64,000 nucleotides of DNA from JBKQHQ01 sp052148715 (GCA_052148715.1 JBKQHQ010000054.1:1-64000); one strand, 5' to 3'. Positions 33,449 through 43,144 are shown, numbered from the stretch's first letter. The notes: generated from the letters alone by a model not told the origin. A program made the numbers and translations.

Positions 33449-34657
33449 CTATTTCTTCACCAGGGAGCAGGCGGGGTCGGGCGGCTGGAACGCCTGGTCG
33501 CCGGGAATGGTCGTGAGCACCTGGTAGTAGTCCCAGGGATACTTCGACTCTTCCGGTTTCTTGACCTGCACCAGCAGGAGATCGTGCACCATCAGGCCGT
33601 CCTCGCGCAGCCTGCCGTGCCGGGCGAAGAAATCCTCAACCGGCATCTCGCGCATCTTCGCCGCCACCTTCAGCGGCTCGTCGGTGCCGGCGGCCTTGAC
33701 CGCGTTGAGGTAGTGCATGACGGACGAATAGACGCCCGCTTGCCACATGGTCGGCATCTTATTTTGCTTAGCGTAGAAGCGCTTCGACCAGGCGCGGGTC
33801 TGCTCGTCCATGTCCCAGTAAAACGACGTCGTCAGCACCAGGCCCTGGGCCGCTTTCAGCCCGAGCGCATGGACATCGGTGATCAAAACCAGGAGGCCGG
33901 CCATCTGCTGGCCGCCCTGGAAAATTCCGAACTCGCCGCCGAGCTTGATCGCATTGGTGTTGTCGGGCGGTCCGGCGGCGAGCCCGATGATCTTCGCCTT
34001 CGAGGCCTGCGCCTGCACGATGAAGGAGGAGAGGTCCGGCGTCGCGAACGGGTGGCGCACCGCGCCCACGACCCTGCCGCCGGATTCCACAATGACCCGG
34101 CTCGCATCGCGCTCGAGCGAATGCCCGAACGCATAGTCGGCGGTGAGGAAGAACCAGCTGTCGCCCCCGCGCTTGACCACCTCGCGCGCGGTGCCGACCG
34201 CGAGCGCAACCGTGTTGAACGCCCACTGCATGCTATAGGGCGTGCAGAACTTTCCGGTGAAATCCGCGGTCCCCGTCGAGTGGACGATGACGAGCTTTTG
34301 CTTCTCGCGCGACACGGCCTGCACCGCGAGCCCGACGGCCGAGACCGGCACGTCGAGGATGACGTCGACCTTCTCCACGTCATACCACTCCCGCGCGATC
34401 GTCGAGCCCACGTCGGCCTTATCCTGGTGGTCGGCCGCGATCACCTCGATCGTCTTGTCGAGCACCTTGCCGCCGAAATCCTCGACCGCCATCTGCGCCG
34501 CGAGCACCGAGCCCGGACCCGTGGCGTCCTTCGCCGGGCCCGCCATGTCGGTGAGGACGCCGAGCTTGACCACATCGTCGGAGACTTGCGCCGCGGCGAG
34601 CCCGGTCGTTGCGGCAAGCAAAAGGGCGCCCAGCGCGCTGGGCAAAGCTCTCGACAT
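33449..34657 (-). CDS. Liv-type ABC transporter substrate-binding protein, orphan
   Basis: This 402-residue protein has a signal peptide (ALGALLLAATTGLAAAQ) and a type I periplasmic-binding fold beginning VVKLGVLTDMAGP. FLTADYAFGHSLERDA near residue 165 is typical of branched-chain amino-acid or aromatic-acid receptors. No permease or ATPase gene is adjacent, so it may serve the importer encoded at 43-59 kb or a remote one. GGAGGAGG precedes the ATG. Confidence 0.88.
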   Translation of the reverse strand: MSRALPSALGALLLAATTGLAAAQVSDDVVKLGVLTDMAGPAKDATGPGSVLAAQMAVEDFGGKVLDKTIEVIAADHQDKADVGSTIAREWYDVEKVDVILDVPVSAVGLAVQAVSREKQKLVIVHSTGTADFTGKFCTPYSMQWAFNTVALAVGTAREVVKRGGDSWFFLTADYAFGHSLERDASRVIVESGGRVVGAVRHPFATPDLSSFIVQAQASKAKIIGLAAGPPDNTNAIKLGGEFGIFQGGQQMAGLLVLITDVHALGLKAAQGLVLTTSFYWDMDEQTRAWSKRFYAKQNKMPTMWQAGVYSSVMHYLNAVKAAGTDEPLKVAAKMREMPVEDFFARHGRLREDGLMVHDLLLVQVKKPEESKYPWDYYQVLTTIPGDQAFQPPDPACSLVKK

Positions 34658-34808
34658 CGTTTCCTCCTCCGGTTCTTGTTCCCCGCGGCTCGCGCAGGTT
34701 ACGTCGTTACCTGCCGGCTCGCGAATTCGCGACCGACATTACGCTAGGTCCTGATAGTTTGCGCGTCAAAGCCGTCGTTGACAATGCCGGCGCGTCGAGG
34801 AAGGCCCC

Positions 34809-34898
34809 ATGGATTTTTCGCTGACCCCCGAGGTCGAGGACATCCGCGTGCGCACCCGCGCGTTCATCGACGCGCACGCAGAGAGGAAGTCACAATGA
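34809..34898 (+). pseudogene. Relic of an acyl-CoA dehydrogenase N-terminus, 29 codons
   Basis: After a good ribosome site (GAGGAA, 6 bases before ATG) the frame reads MDFSLTPEVEDIRVRTRAFI and a few more residues. This is the typical first helix of acyl-CoA dehydrogenases. It then stops at a TGA overlapping the ATG of the next gene (34895). The rest of the dehydrogenase is missing. It now forms a leader peptide coupled to the YagE gene. Confidence 0.5.
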
Positions 34899-35713
34899 CG
34901 TTTCCGCCCCATCTCCTCGCCGGCATCACTCGCGTGACCGCGCGGGCGCTGCTCGTGGGAGATCGGCTCGATACAGCGGGGCTCGAACGCAGCGACGTGC
35001 TCTCGGTGATGCCGCTCGCATTTCCGGCGGGCGCCGTCGGTATCGTGGTGCTGTTTCGCTATGGCGTCGTGGCCTTGATCGGGCTCACGCCGCTCGAGGA
35101 GGACGAGGTGCTGCGCAGCCTGCAGCCGCGCATCGTGGGCGCGCTCAGCCGCCGCGAGGAGGAAACGGCGATCATCGAGCTCTCCGCCGATCGCGACGAT
35201 CAGATTACGCCGGGCGGACCGATCTATGTGAAAGCCTGGTCGGTCGAGCGACTCCTGCTCATCTCGGACGCGTTGGCGAAGAGCGTAGTGCTGGCGCAAG
35301 ACGAGCGCGAGGTGGCGTCGGTGTTCGACCGGATCGAGCCGTTCGCGCGTTCGCTGGCCGAGCATGGACGCATCCCCGCCGGACGCCGCGCGATCCTGCA
35401 GCATATCGGCCGCGCGCTCCTCGTCTCGCAGCGCGTTTCCGGCCGCGTCGCGGTCGCCGAAAAGCCGGACGTGCTGTGGGACCGGCCCGATCTCGAGCGG
35501 CTCTATGCACGGCTGCAGGACGAATACGAGCTCAAGGAGCGCACCGAGGTGCTCAATCGCAAGCTTGCCGTGGTCTCCGATACCGCCACCGCCCTCACCG
35601 ACGTGATCGATACCGAGCGCTCGCTGCGCCTCGAGTTCATCATCGTGGTGCTGATCGTGCTCGAGGTGGTAATCGCGGCCTACCAGATTTTGGCCACGCA
35701 CGGCGCGCATTAA
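34895..35713 (+). CDS. RMD1/YagE-family protein (DUF155)
   Basis: This 272-residue protein shows DUF155 features: a beta-rich N-terminal part (GIVVLFRYGVVALIGLTPLEED), a central helical region rich in Arg and Glu (RPDLERLYARLQDEYELKER), an LNRKLAVVSDTATALTDVID segment and one C-terminal membrane helix (EFIIVVLIVLEVVIAAYQIL). Mitochondrial relatives affect meiosis and mitochondrial translation; the bacterial role is unclear. AGAGGAAG precedes ATG 34895. The start overlaps the stop of the acyl-CoA dehydrogenase relic. Confidence 0.82.
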   Translation: MTFPPHLLAGITRVTARALLVGDRLDTAGLERSDVLSVMPLAFPAGAVGIVVLFRYGVVALIGLTPLEEDEVLRSLQPRIVGALSRREEETAIIELSADRDDQITPGGPIYVKAWSVERLLLISDALAKSVVLAQDEREVASVFDRIEPFARSLAEHGRIPAGRRAILQHIGRALLVSQRVSGRVAVAEKPDVLWDRPDLERLYARLQDEYELKERTEVLNRKLAVVSDTATALTDVIDTERSLRLEFIIVVLIVLEVVIAAYQILATHGAH

Positions 35714-35874
35714 GATGAATCCGTCAACGCGTGGCCGGATCGCCCCGTCGAGTTGACGGGCGCGGCCATAAATGTCAGTCTTGCTGACCTATTAACCTGG
35801 TGCACCGCACCACGGTCACTTTGGCGCGCGGCGCGGGCATTCCGTCGTGACCAGAAAGAGGCCATATAGTCTCC

Positions 35875-38800
35875 ATGCGACACGTCAGCCTCGACGACAA
35901 ATACGACCTCGGCCAAAGCCGCGTGTTCGTCACCGGCTACCAGGCCCTCATTCGCCTCTGCCTGATGCAAAAGGAGCGTGATCGGCGCGCGGGTCTCGAC
36001 ACGGCGGGGTTCGTCACCGGCTATCGCGGCTCGCCGCTCGGGGGCCTCGACCAGCAATTCGTGCGGGCCAAGCGGCATCTTGACGCTTCCGACATCCGCT
36101 TCAGCGCCGGCATCAACGAGGACCTCGCGGCGACCGCCATCTGGGGCTCGCAACAGGCGGAGCTGCGCGGTGAGGGCAAGTACGACGGCGTCTTCGCCAT
36201 GTGGTACGGCAAGGGTCCTGGTGTCGACCGTTGCGGCGATGTGTTTCGTCACGCCAATTTCGCCGGCACCTCGCGGCACGGCGGCGTGCTGGCGCTGATG
36301 GGTGACGACCATACGGCGGAATCCTCGACCACCGCGCACCAGTCGGAATTCCATTTCGTCGACGTGATGATGCCGATCCTGAATCCGGCGGGCGTCCAGG
36401 AATTCCTCGATTACGGCCTCTATGGCTGGGCCATGTCGCGCTTCACCGGCACCTGGACGGCGCTCAAATGCATGCACGAGACGGTCGAGTCGACCGCCGT
36501 CGTCGACGGCAGCCTCGATCGGGTCGAGATCGTCGTACCGCGCGATTTCCGCATGCCGGAGGGTGGGCTCGGTATCCGTTTGGGCGATACCATTCTCGGT
36601 CAGGAAGCGCGCCTGCACGATTTCAAGCGCGACGCCATGCTCGCCTTCGTGAGCGCCAACAAGCTCAACCGCGCCATCACCTCGGGCGGCGCCAGTCCGA
36701 AGATCGGCATCATCACGGTCGGGAAGAGTTATCTCGACGTGCGCCAGGCGCTCGACGAGCTCGACCTCGACGAGGCGCGCTGCAACGATCTCGGGCTTCG
36801 CATCTACAAGGTCGGCTGTCCGTGGCCGCTCGGCCGGCGGGACCTCATGGATTTCGCGCGCGGCCTTGATCTGATCATCGTGGTCGAGGAGAAGCGCTCG
36901 CTGATCGAGGTGCAGGTACGCGAGGAGCTTTACGGCACCGCCAATCAACCGGTCTGCATCGGCAAGAAGGACGAGCGCGGCAACTGGCTGTTTCCTGTCA
37001 AGGGCGCGCTCGATCCGAACGAGATCGCGATCTGCATCGGCGAACGGCTGCTGCAGGTGCGGCCCAGTGAATCGATCGCCGCGCAGGTCGCGCGCCTGAA
37101 AGAGGCGCAGCGCGTGCTCGCCGAGACTGGGGACGTGGCACAACGCACCCCTTATTTCTGCTCGGGCTGTCCGCACAATTCCTCGACTGTCGTGCCGGAA
37201 GGGATGCGTGCTTACGCGGGCATCGGCTGCCACTTCATGGCACAGTGGATGGACCGCAACACCCAAGGCTTCACCCACATGGGCGGGGAGGGCGCCAACT
37301 GGAACGGCGAGGCGCCGTTCTCCAACCGCAACCACGTCTTCCAGAATCTCGGCGACGGCACGTACAACCATTCGGGCTATATGGCGATCCGCGCCGCCAT
37401 CGCCGCCGGCGTCAACATCACCTACAAGATCCTGTTCAACGACGCGGTGGCGATGACCGGGGGGCAGGCGAACGACGGCGGCCTGACGGTGCCGCAGATC
37501 GCGCGCCAGGTCGCCGCCGAAGGGGCAAAGCGCGTCGTCGTCGTCACCGACGAGCCGAACAAATATTCGCGGCGCGAACGCTGGCCCGCCGGGCTCACGA
37601 TCCACCATCGCGACGAGTTGATGCGGGTGCAGACCGAGCTTGCCGGCGTGCCGGGCGTCACCGTGCTGATCTATGATCAGACCTGCGGGGCCGAGAAGCG
37701 CCGGCGGCGCAAGCGCGGCCAGTTTCCCGATCCCAACCGCCGGGTCGTCATCAACGATCTCGTTTGCGAGGGCTGCGGGGATTGTGGCGTGCAGTCGAAC
37801 TGCGTCTCGGTGCAGCCGCTCGAGACCGAATGGGGCCGCAAGCGCACCATCGACCAGTCGAGCTGCAACAAGGATTTCTCCTGCGTCAAAGGCTTTTGCC
37901 CCTCCTTCGTCACGGTCGAGGGCGCCAAGCTGAAGCAGGGCGTCGGGAGCGGGGCCCCGGTTTCCGACATCATGCTGCCGCCCGATCCGGTGCTGCCCGC
38001 AATCGAGGAGCATCATCCTTACAGCGTCATCGTCACCGGTGTCGGCGGCACCGGCATCGTGACCGTCGGCGCGCTCATCGGCATGGCGACGCATCTGGAG
38101 GACAAGGGCGTCGGCATCATCGACATGGCCGGCCTCGCGCAGAAAGGCGGTGCGGTCTATAGTTTCATCCGCATTTCGCGGCGGGCGGAGGACATCCACG
38201 CCATCCGCGTGGCCGCCGGCGAGGCCGATCTGGTGATCGGCGGCGACATCGTCGTCGCCGGCACCAAGAAGGTCCTCGCGGCGGTCAAGCACGGGCGGAC
38301 GCAGGTCGTCGTCAACACCGCGGAGTTCTTGCCCGGCGACTTCACCCGCAATCCCGATTACTCGCTGCCGGCCGAGCGGCTCAAGCGCGCCATTATCGCC
38401 GCCGCCGGACGCGAGCAGTCGAGCTTCATCAATGCCGGCCGCCTTGCGACCGAACTGCTCGGCCAATCGATCGGCGCGAACTTGTTCCTGCTCGGCTTTG
38501 CCTATCAGCGCGGCGCGCTGCCGCTGTCGGCGCAGGCGCTGGAGAAGGCGATCGAGCTCAACGGCGAGGCGGTGGCCATGAATGTGGCGGCGTTTCGCTT
38601 CGGCCGCTGTGCCGCCGTCGATCCGGCGGCGCTCGAGCGGTTTGTCACGCGGGAGGAGGCCCCCGCCAGCGACAGCCGCCATTTGTCGCAGTCCCTCGAT
38701 GAGGTGATCGCGCGGCGCGAAGTTTTTCTCGCCGCCTATCAGAACAAGGCCTATGCGGAGCGCTACCGTTCCTGGGTGAACAAGGTGCGCCTGGCCGAGG

Positions 38801-39354
38801 CCGCCCAGGCGCCCGGCAAGACGGAGCTCACCGACGCGGTCGCGCGCGCGCTGTTCAGGCTCATGGCCTACAAGGACGAATACGAGGTGGCGCGGCTTTA
38901 TAGCGATCCGGCGTTCCGCGCCCAGGTGAAGAACGAGGTGGCGGGCGAGCGGCTGCGCTTGCGTGTGCACCTGTCGCCGCCCTTGCTGGCGCGGCGCGAC
39001 CCGGTGAGCGGGCGGCCGCAAAAGATGACTTTCGGGCCGTGGATCTTTCCGGTGTTCCGGGTGCTCGCGAAGCTCAAGGCCCTGCGCGGCACCGCGTTTG
39101 ATCCGTTCGGGTGGACGCGGGAGCGCCGCACCGAGCGGCAACTGATCGCCGATTACGAGACGCTGCTCAAGGAAATCGTGGCCCGCCTGTCGCCGGAGAA
39201 CCACCACCTCGCCGTCGGCCTCGCCGAAGCCGCGAATAAGATCCGCGGCTTCGGATTCATCAAGCTGCGCAACCTGAAGACCGCCAAGGCCGACGAGGCG
39301 GCACTCCTCGATCAATTCCGCTCGGGGGCGCCGATGTTGAAGGCAGCCGAATGA
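35875..39354 (+). CDS. Indolepyruvate:ferredoxin oxidoreductase, fused
   Basis: This 1159-residue protein joins the thiamine-diphosphate part (GEGANWNGEAPF and NDAVAMTGGQANDGG), ferredoxin-like Cys clusters (CEGCGDCGVQSNC and CVKGFCPSF) and a gamma-type domain (VTGVGGTGIVTVGAL). It oxidises aryl pyruvates such as indolepyruvate to the acyl-CoA, passing electrons to ferredoxin. Fused enzymes of this length are usual in aerobic alphaproteobacteria. The C-terminal 180 residues are specific to this fused type. ATG 35875 is the first good start. Confidence 0.93.
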   Translation: MRHVSLDDKYDLGQSRVFVTGYQALIRLCLMQKERDRRAGLDTAGFVTGYRGSPLGGLDQQFVRAKRHLDASDIRFSAGINEDLAATAIWGSQQAELRGEGKYDGVFAMWYGKGPGVDRCGDVFRHANFAGTSRHGGVLALMGDDHTAESSTTAHQSEFHFVDVMMPILNPAGVQEFLDYGLYGWAMSRFTGTWTALKCMHETVESTAVVDGSLDRVEIVVPRDFRMPEGGLGIRLGDTILGQEARLHDFKRDAMLAFVSANKLNRAITSGGASPKIGIITVGKSYLDVRQALDELDLDEARCNDLGLRIYKVGCPWPLGRRDLMDFARGLDLIIVVEEKRSLIEVQVREELYGTANQPVCIGKKDERGNWLFPVKGALDPNEIAICIGERLLQVRPSESIAAQVARLKEAQRVLAETGDVAQRTPYFCSGCPHNSSTVVPEGMRAYAGIGCHFMAQWMDRNTQGFTHMGGEGANWNGEAPFSNRNHVFQNLGDGTYNHSGYMAIRAAIAAGVNITYKILFNDAVAMTGGQANDGGLTVPQIARQVAAEGAKRVVVVTDEPNKYSRRERWPAGLTIHHRDELMRVQTELAGVPGVTVLIYDQTCGAEKRRRRKRGQFPDPNRRVVINDLVCEGCGDCGVQSNCVSVQPLETEWGRKRTIDQSSCNKDFSCVKGFCPSFVTVEGAKLKQGVGSGAPVSDIMLPPDPVLPAIEEHHPYSVIVTGVGGTGIVTVGALIGMATHLEDKGVGIIDMAGLAQKGGAVYSFIRISRRAEDIHAIRVAAGEADLVIGGDIVVAGTKKVLAAVKHGRTQVVVNTAEFLPGDFTRNPDYSLPAERLKRAIIAAAGREQSSFINAGRLATELLGQSIGANLFLLGFAYQRGALPLSAQALEKAIELNGEAVAMNVAAFRFGRCAAVDPAALERFVTREEAPASDSRHLSQSLDEVIARREVFLAAYQNKAYAERYRSWVNKVRLAEAAQAPGKTELTDAVARALFRLMAYKDEYEVARLYSDPAFRAQVKNEVAGERLRLRVHLSPPLLARRDPVSGRPQKMTFGPWIFPVFRVLAKLKALRGTAFDPFGWTRERRTERQLIADYETLLKEIVARLSPENHHLAVGLAEAANKIRGFGFIKLRNLKTAKADEAALLDQFRSGAPMLKAAE

Positions 39355-39378
39355 GCCTTTGGCGAATGACGAGGCGAC

Positions 39379-39446
39379 CGTCATTGCGAGGGCGCGTAGC
39401 GCCCACGGCAATCGTGTGCCACAGACCCGGGATTGCTTCGCGGAGC
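39379..39446. repeat. TGTCATTGCGAGG-type intergenic repeat, copy 2
   Basis: Copy 2 of the family at 33377 and 43961: CGTCATTGCGAGGGCGCGTAGCG, a spacer and GGGATTGCTTCGCGG. It lies 25 bases after the stop of the oxidoreductase gene. The rest of the roughly 320-base gap to 39673 holds no gene. Confidence 0.7.
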
Positions 39447-39672
39447 CTGCACTCGGACAGCGCGGCGCGCTGATCCGCGCGCTCGCAGTGGCAGGCGACG
39501 CCAGCGCCTTTTTCAGGAAGCGGTTAATGCAGCGCGTCCCCCCAAGCCATCGACTTTACCGGCGCCGAACAGCCACGAGCACAATGCGGTAGCGGGGGAA
39601 TTCACCCAAAGTTCAATTGACCAAACGGGCGTATACGCTTTGTTAGGCAAGCCGGTGCTCAAGGAGGCGTTC

Positions 39673-39870
39673 ATGCGTTTTCGGACCTCCGCACTTCCTG
39701 CCGCGATCATTCCTTGTCCACGATGTGGGGTCGGTCGCTTTTCCTTTCGGTCGATCCAGGCCCTCGATCCCGACCCCGGCGTCGAGGACGTCGTCTATGC
39801 GTGCAAGAAATGCGGCGCGGAATTGGTGTGCACCGAGCTCAGTAAGCGACAGCCGTCTGAGGCCGCCTAG
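39673..39870 (+). CDS. Zinc-ribbon protein, 65 residues
   Basis: This small protein has two CxxC pairs: CPRC near residues 15-18 and CKKC near 44-47, a classic zinc ribbon. It begins MRFRTSALPAAIIPCPRC. A near-perfect AAGGAGG ribosome site precedes ATG 39673, which supports this start over the longer open frame. Function unknown. Confidence 0.75.
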   Translation: MRFRTSALPAAIIPCPRCGVGRFSFRSIQALDPDPGVEDVVYACKKCGAELVCTELSKRQPSEAA

Positions 39871-39939
39871 GGCTTTGGCGAGAACTCGCGCTGGCCGAAC
39901 GGCCGCCGCGGCGACGAGAGCAACCAATCGGGAGGGGTC

Positions 39940-40332
39940 TCAGCGCGTGCGGCGGCGGTGCGCTTCTGGCGCCACGGCTTTGCGGCTCCTCGGCAGAGCG
40001 GCGCCTTGGGGTGCATCCTTCGGTAGCTTTTCGGCAATGCCCAAGAGCCGCTCGCGATGCGCCATCTCGCCCCACACATCGGCTGGGCGCACGCCCAAGG
40101 CAACCCACAACACCACCAGGTTGTAGACGAGGTCAGCGCTTTCGCGGATCACCGCCTCGCGCTCCCCGTCGATGGCGTCGATCACCACCTCGATCGCTTC
40201 CTCAGCCAGCTTTTTCGCCATTTTGGTGCGGCCGGAACGCAGCAACAGGGCCGTGCGCGATACCGCCGGGTCGGCATGCCGGGCAGCGATAACGGCCACG
40301 AAAAGGCGCTCAATGGCATGGACACGGGTCAT
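39940..40332 (-). CDS. hisE: Phosphoribosyl-ATP pyrophosphatase-like protein
   Basis: This 130-residue protein carries the HisE all-helical motif: KMAKKLAEEAIEVVIDAI followed by ESADLVYNLVVLWVALGVRPADVW. HisE hydrolyses phosphoribosyl-ATP in histidine synthesis. The first 30 residues and the basic tail are longer than usual. No other his genes are nearby, so this may be a second, diverged copy or a MazG-like nucleotide hydrolase. The start ATG 40332 lies only 5 bases after a perfect TATAAT, which points to leaderless translation. Confidence 0.75.
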   Translation of the reverse strand: MTRVHAIERLFVAVIAARHADPAVSRTALLLRSGRTKMAKKLAEEAIEVVIDAIDGEREAVIRESADLVYNLVVLWVALGVRPADVWGEMAHRERLLGIAEKLPKDAPQGAALPRSRKAVAPEAHRRRTR

Positions 40333-40337
40333 AACGG

Positions 40338-40367
40338 ATTATAGTCGACAATGAAGAAAAATGTAAA
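40338..40367 (-). promoter_or_regulatory. Strong promoter for the HisE-like gene, leaderless type
   Basis: On the minus strand, TTTACA (40362-40367) and a perfect TATAAT (40338-40343) are 18 bases apart. The TATAAT ends 5 bases before the ATG (40332), so transcription should begin at or next to the A of the start codon. The region is AT-rich in a GC-rich genome. Confidence 0.55.
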
Positions 40368-40665
40368 AGAACGGAAAATAATGAGCTAGTATAGCGACGC
40401 TGACCTCCCCGGGTCGAGCGTCTGGCCGGCTGTCTCGCCGTATTAGACACTCGACGGTACGGGGCTGAACCGGTTGGCGGCCGCGCTCGACTACCCATCG
40501 GCGAGGTCGTCAAGTTTCGAAGACAATCGAAACGCGAATGGGATTTATGTGCACAAGTCGCGTCTCTCATATTGGTCGATTTGCAGGGCGACAATACCAT
40601 CGCCGGCGGATGCGCAGGCGAGATGAGAGGGGGTCGGATGCTTCGACGATGAGAGAGATGACTTG
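40368..40665. other. Divergent intergenic stretch
   Basis: This lies between the leftward HisE-like gene and the rightward ribbon-helix-helix gene. No gene is evident. An AT-rich patch (40368-40395) flanks the hisE promoter. Confidence 0.5.
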
Positions 40666-40956
40666 ATGTTCACTAAGCATTCAATACGCATTGCTGAACG
40701 CGTCACGACCGTAAGCATGGAAGAAGAGTTTTGGGATGCACTGCGCGACATCGCGGCGGACCGAAACACAACACTTTCCGCGCTGCTAAGAGAAATCATC
40801 GCGCAAATTGACGGCCCCGCGGACGGGCGCCGCATCGCCAGCATGTTGCGCGTCTTCATCTTGGAACAATATATGCCGGCGAAGCATTTGGAGATGCAGG
40901 ATACGCACAGAACGAGGCGCCCCGAGCCTCAGTCGGCTTCCAAAGTCCGCAAATGA
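40666..40956 (+). CDS. Ribbon-helix-helix domain protein, paralog of 23268-23570
   Basis: This 96-residue protein has the same fold and core as the protein at 23268: first strand HSIRIAERVTTVSME, helices EFWDALRDIAADRNTTLSAL and SMLRVFILEQYMP. Differences lie mainly in the loop and tail. Probably a DNA-binding regulator; its target is unknown. ATG 40666 is chosen over TTG 40663. Confidence 0.75.
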   Translation: MFTKHSIRIAERVTTVSMEEEFWDALRDIAADRNTTLSALLREIIAQIDGPADGRRIASMLRVFILEQYMPAKHLEMQDTHRTRRPEPQSASKVRK

Positions 40957-41164
40957 CTTGCCGCACGACTTGATCCTTCGATAGCGAAGCCTCGCACCGT
41001 CGAAATCGCCGACGGTGGACCCGGGCGCCGCGGCCTTAGCGTGAAGCGTCCGGAAGTATGGCTTGATCCAGCACCGCAACTCGTTTCAAATAAGATCAAA
41101 ATTGCCATAGGCGCGAGGGTGGGGACGCTTTGCGCATGGCATTGGACCGTTGAGGGAGGAGGCC

Positions 41165-43144
41165 GTGGCGATTAACCCCGGCGCGCAGGCGGATACATTT
41201 CCCAAGCTGCTGCTCCGCAATGCCGCGGTTTTCGGCGCGCGGCCGGCGATGCGGCACAAGGATCTCGGCATCTGGAAGGCTTGGACCTGGGCGCAGGTGC
41301 TGGACGAGGTTCGCGCGCTCGCGCTCGGCCTTGCCGATCTCGGTCTCAAGCGGGGCGACAAGCTCGCATTGATTGGCCGCAACAAACCCCGGCTCTATTG
41401 GGCAATGTGTGCCGCGCAGTCGCTCGGCGCCGTGCCCGTGCCGCTCTATGCCGACGCGGTCGCCGAGGAGATCGCCTATGTGCTCGACCACGCCGAGGCC
41501 GCGATCGTCGTCGCCGAGGATCAGGAGCAGGTCGACAAGATCATGTCGATCGGCCAACGGCTGCCGCGTGTCGCGCTTGTGCTCTACGACGAGCCGCGCG
41601 GGCTGCGCGACTATGATCACAGCGGCCTGAAATCGCTCGACGACGTGCAGCGGCTCGGGCGCGAGCGGTTGGCGCAGGGGCCGGAGGCGCTGCGAGGGTT
41701 GGAGCAGTCGATCGCGGCAGGCCAAGGCGCCGATCTCGCGGTGATGCTTTACACCTCCGGGACGACCGGGCGGCCGAAGGGCGTGATGCTCACCTACGAC
41801 AACGTGCTGATCTCGGCCCGCAACGGCAACACCTTCGACGGGCTCACCGAGCACGAGGAGGTTTTGGCCTATCTGCCGCTCGCTTGGATCGGCGACCACA
41901 TTTTCTCCTACGCGCAATCCTATGTGGCCGGGTACTGCGTGAACTGTCCGGAGACGGCCGACACCGTGCTCGATGATCGCCGGGAGATCGGCCCGACCTA
42001 TGCGTTCGCTCCGCCGCGCATCTACGAGAGCATCATCACGCTGACCATGGTCCGCATGGAGGATGCAGGACGGCTGAAGCGGAAGTTATTCCATTACTTC
42101 ATCGACGTTGCGCGGCGCTTCGGCGAGAAGATCTTGAACAGGGAAAAGGTCCCGTTGTCCGGACGCCTGCTTTATGCGCTCGGCGACGTGCTGGTCTACG
42201 GGCCCTTGCGCAACCGGTACGGGCTATCGCGCATCCATGTCGCCTATACGGCGGGCGAAGCGATCGGCCCGGAAATCTTTCGCTTCTACCGCGCGCTCGG
42301 GATCAATCTGAAACAGCTCTACGGCATGACCGAGGCGTCGGTGTACATCACGGCGCAGCCGGACGGCGAGATCTATGCCGACACGGTCGGCAAGCCTAAT
42401 CTCGACGTCGATGTGAAGATCGACGAGACTGGCGAGGTGCTGTTTCGCTCACCCGGCGTATTTGCGGGCTATTTCAAGGATCCGGAGAAGACCGCCGAGG
42501 TGAAGACGGCCGACGGCTTCGTGCGGACCGGCGACGCCGGGTTTTTCGACCAGCGCACGGGGCACCTGAAAATCATCGACCGGGCCAAGGACGTCGGCCG
42601 GCTCAATGACGGCACCTTGTTTGCGCCGAAATACATCGAGAACAAGCTGAAATTCTATCCCAATATCAAGGAGGCCGTGGCGGTCGGCGACAAGCGCCCT
42701 TTCGTCTGCGTTCTGCTCAATATCGATCTCACCGCGGTCGGCAGTTGGGCCGAGCGCAACAACGTGGTGTACGGCTCTTACCAAGAACTCGCCAATCATC
42801 CGCGCGTCTACGAGATGCTGGCGGGCCACGTCGCCGAGGTCAATCGCTCCTTGCGCGACGAAGCGATCATGGCGGGCGCGCAGATCCACCGGTTTCTGAT
42901 CCTGCACAAAGAGCTCGATGCCGATGACGGCGAACTCACCCGCACGCAAAAGGTCCGCCGCGGCTTCATCGCCGATCGCTATGCGCCGCTGGTCAGGGCG
43001 CTCTATGACGGCTCCGCCGAGGCCGACATAGCGACCGAGGTCACCTTCGAGGACGGCCGCAAGGGCGTGCTCTCCGCCCGCGTCAAGATCCACGACATGA
43101 AGGTTCTTCCGGCATCCGAGCAGGTGTTGGGGCGCGCCGCATGA
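41165..43144 (+). CDS. AMP-forming acyl-CoA synthetase
   Basis: This 659-residue adenylate-forming enzyme has the YTSGTTGRPKGVMLTY motif near residue 195, an LYGMTEASVYIT segment near 385, and GFVRTGDAGFF with IIDRAKDV near 455. Length and pattern fit long-chain acyl-CoA synthetases. GTG 41165 is chosen because GGGAGGAGG precedes it. Its stop overlaps the LivG start as ATGA. Together with the downstream importer and PaaK-like ligase it suggests uptake and CoA activation of a carboxylic acid; the exact acid is not known. Confidence 0.87.
   Translation: MAINPGAQADTFPKLLLRNAAVFGARPAMRHKDLGIWKAWTWAQVLDEVRALALGLADLGLKRGDKLALIGRNKPRLYWAMCAAQSLGAVPVPLYADAVAEEIAYVLDHAEAAIVVAEDQEQVDKIMSIGQRLPRVALVLYDEPRGLRDYDHSGLKSLDDVQRLGRERLAQGPEALRGLEQSIAAGQGADLAVMLYTSGTTGRPKGVMLTYDNVLISARNGNTFDGLTEHEEVLAYLPLAWIGDHIFSYAQSYVAGYCVNCPETADTVLDDRREIGPTYAFAPPRIYESIITLTMVRMEDAGRLKRKLFHYFIDVARRFGEKILNREKVPLSGRLLYALGDVLVYGPLRNRYGLSRIHVAYTAGEAIGPEIFRFYRALGINLKQLYGMTEASVYITAQPDGEIYADTVGKPNLDVDVKIDETGEVLFRSPGVFAGYFKDPEKTAEVKTADGFVRTGDAGFFDQRTGHLKIIDRAKDVGRLNDGTLFAPKYIENKLKFYPNIKEAVAVGDKRPFVCVLLNIDLTAVGSWAERNNVVYGSYQELANHPRVYEMLAGHVAEVNRSLRDEAIMAGAQIHRFLILHKELDADDGELTRTQKVRRGFIADRYAPLVRALYDGSAEADIATEVTFEDGRKGVLSARVKIHDMKVLPASEQVLGRAA

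Noticed and set aside
35710..39411. Very long open frame (1233 codons) antisense to the indolepyruvate oxidoreductase
   Set aside because: It mirrors the real gene in a GC-rich genome, is rich in Arg, Asp and His with no recognisable domain, and the sense frame has clear TPP and Fe-S motifs.
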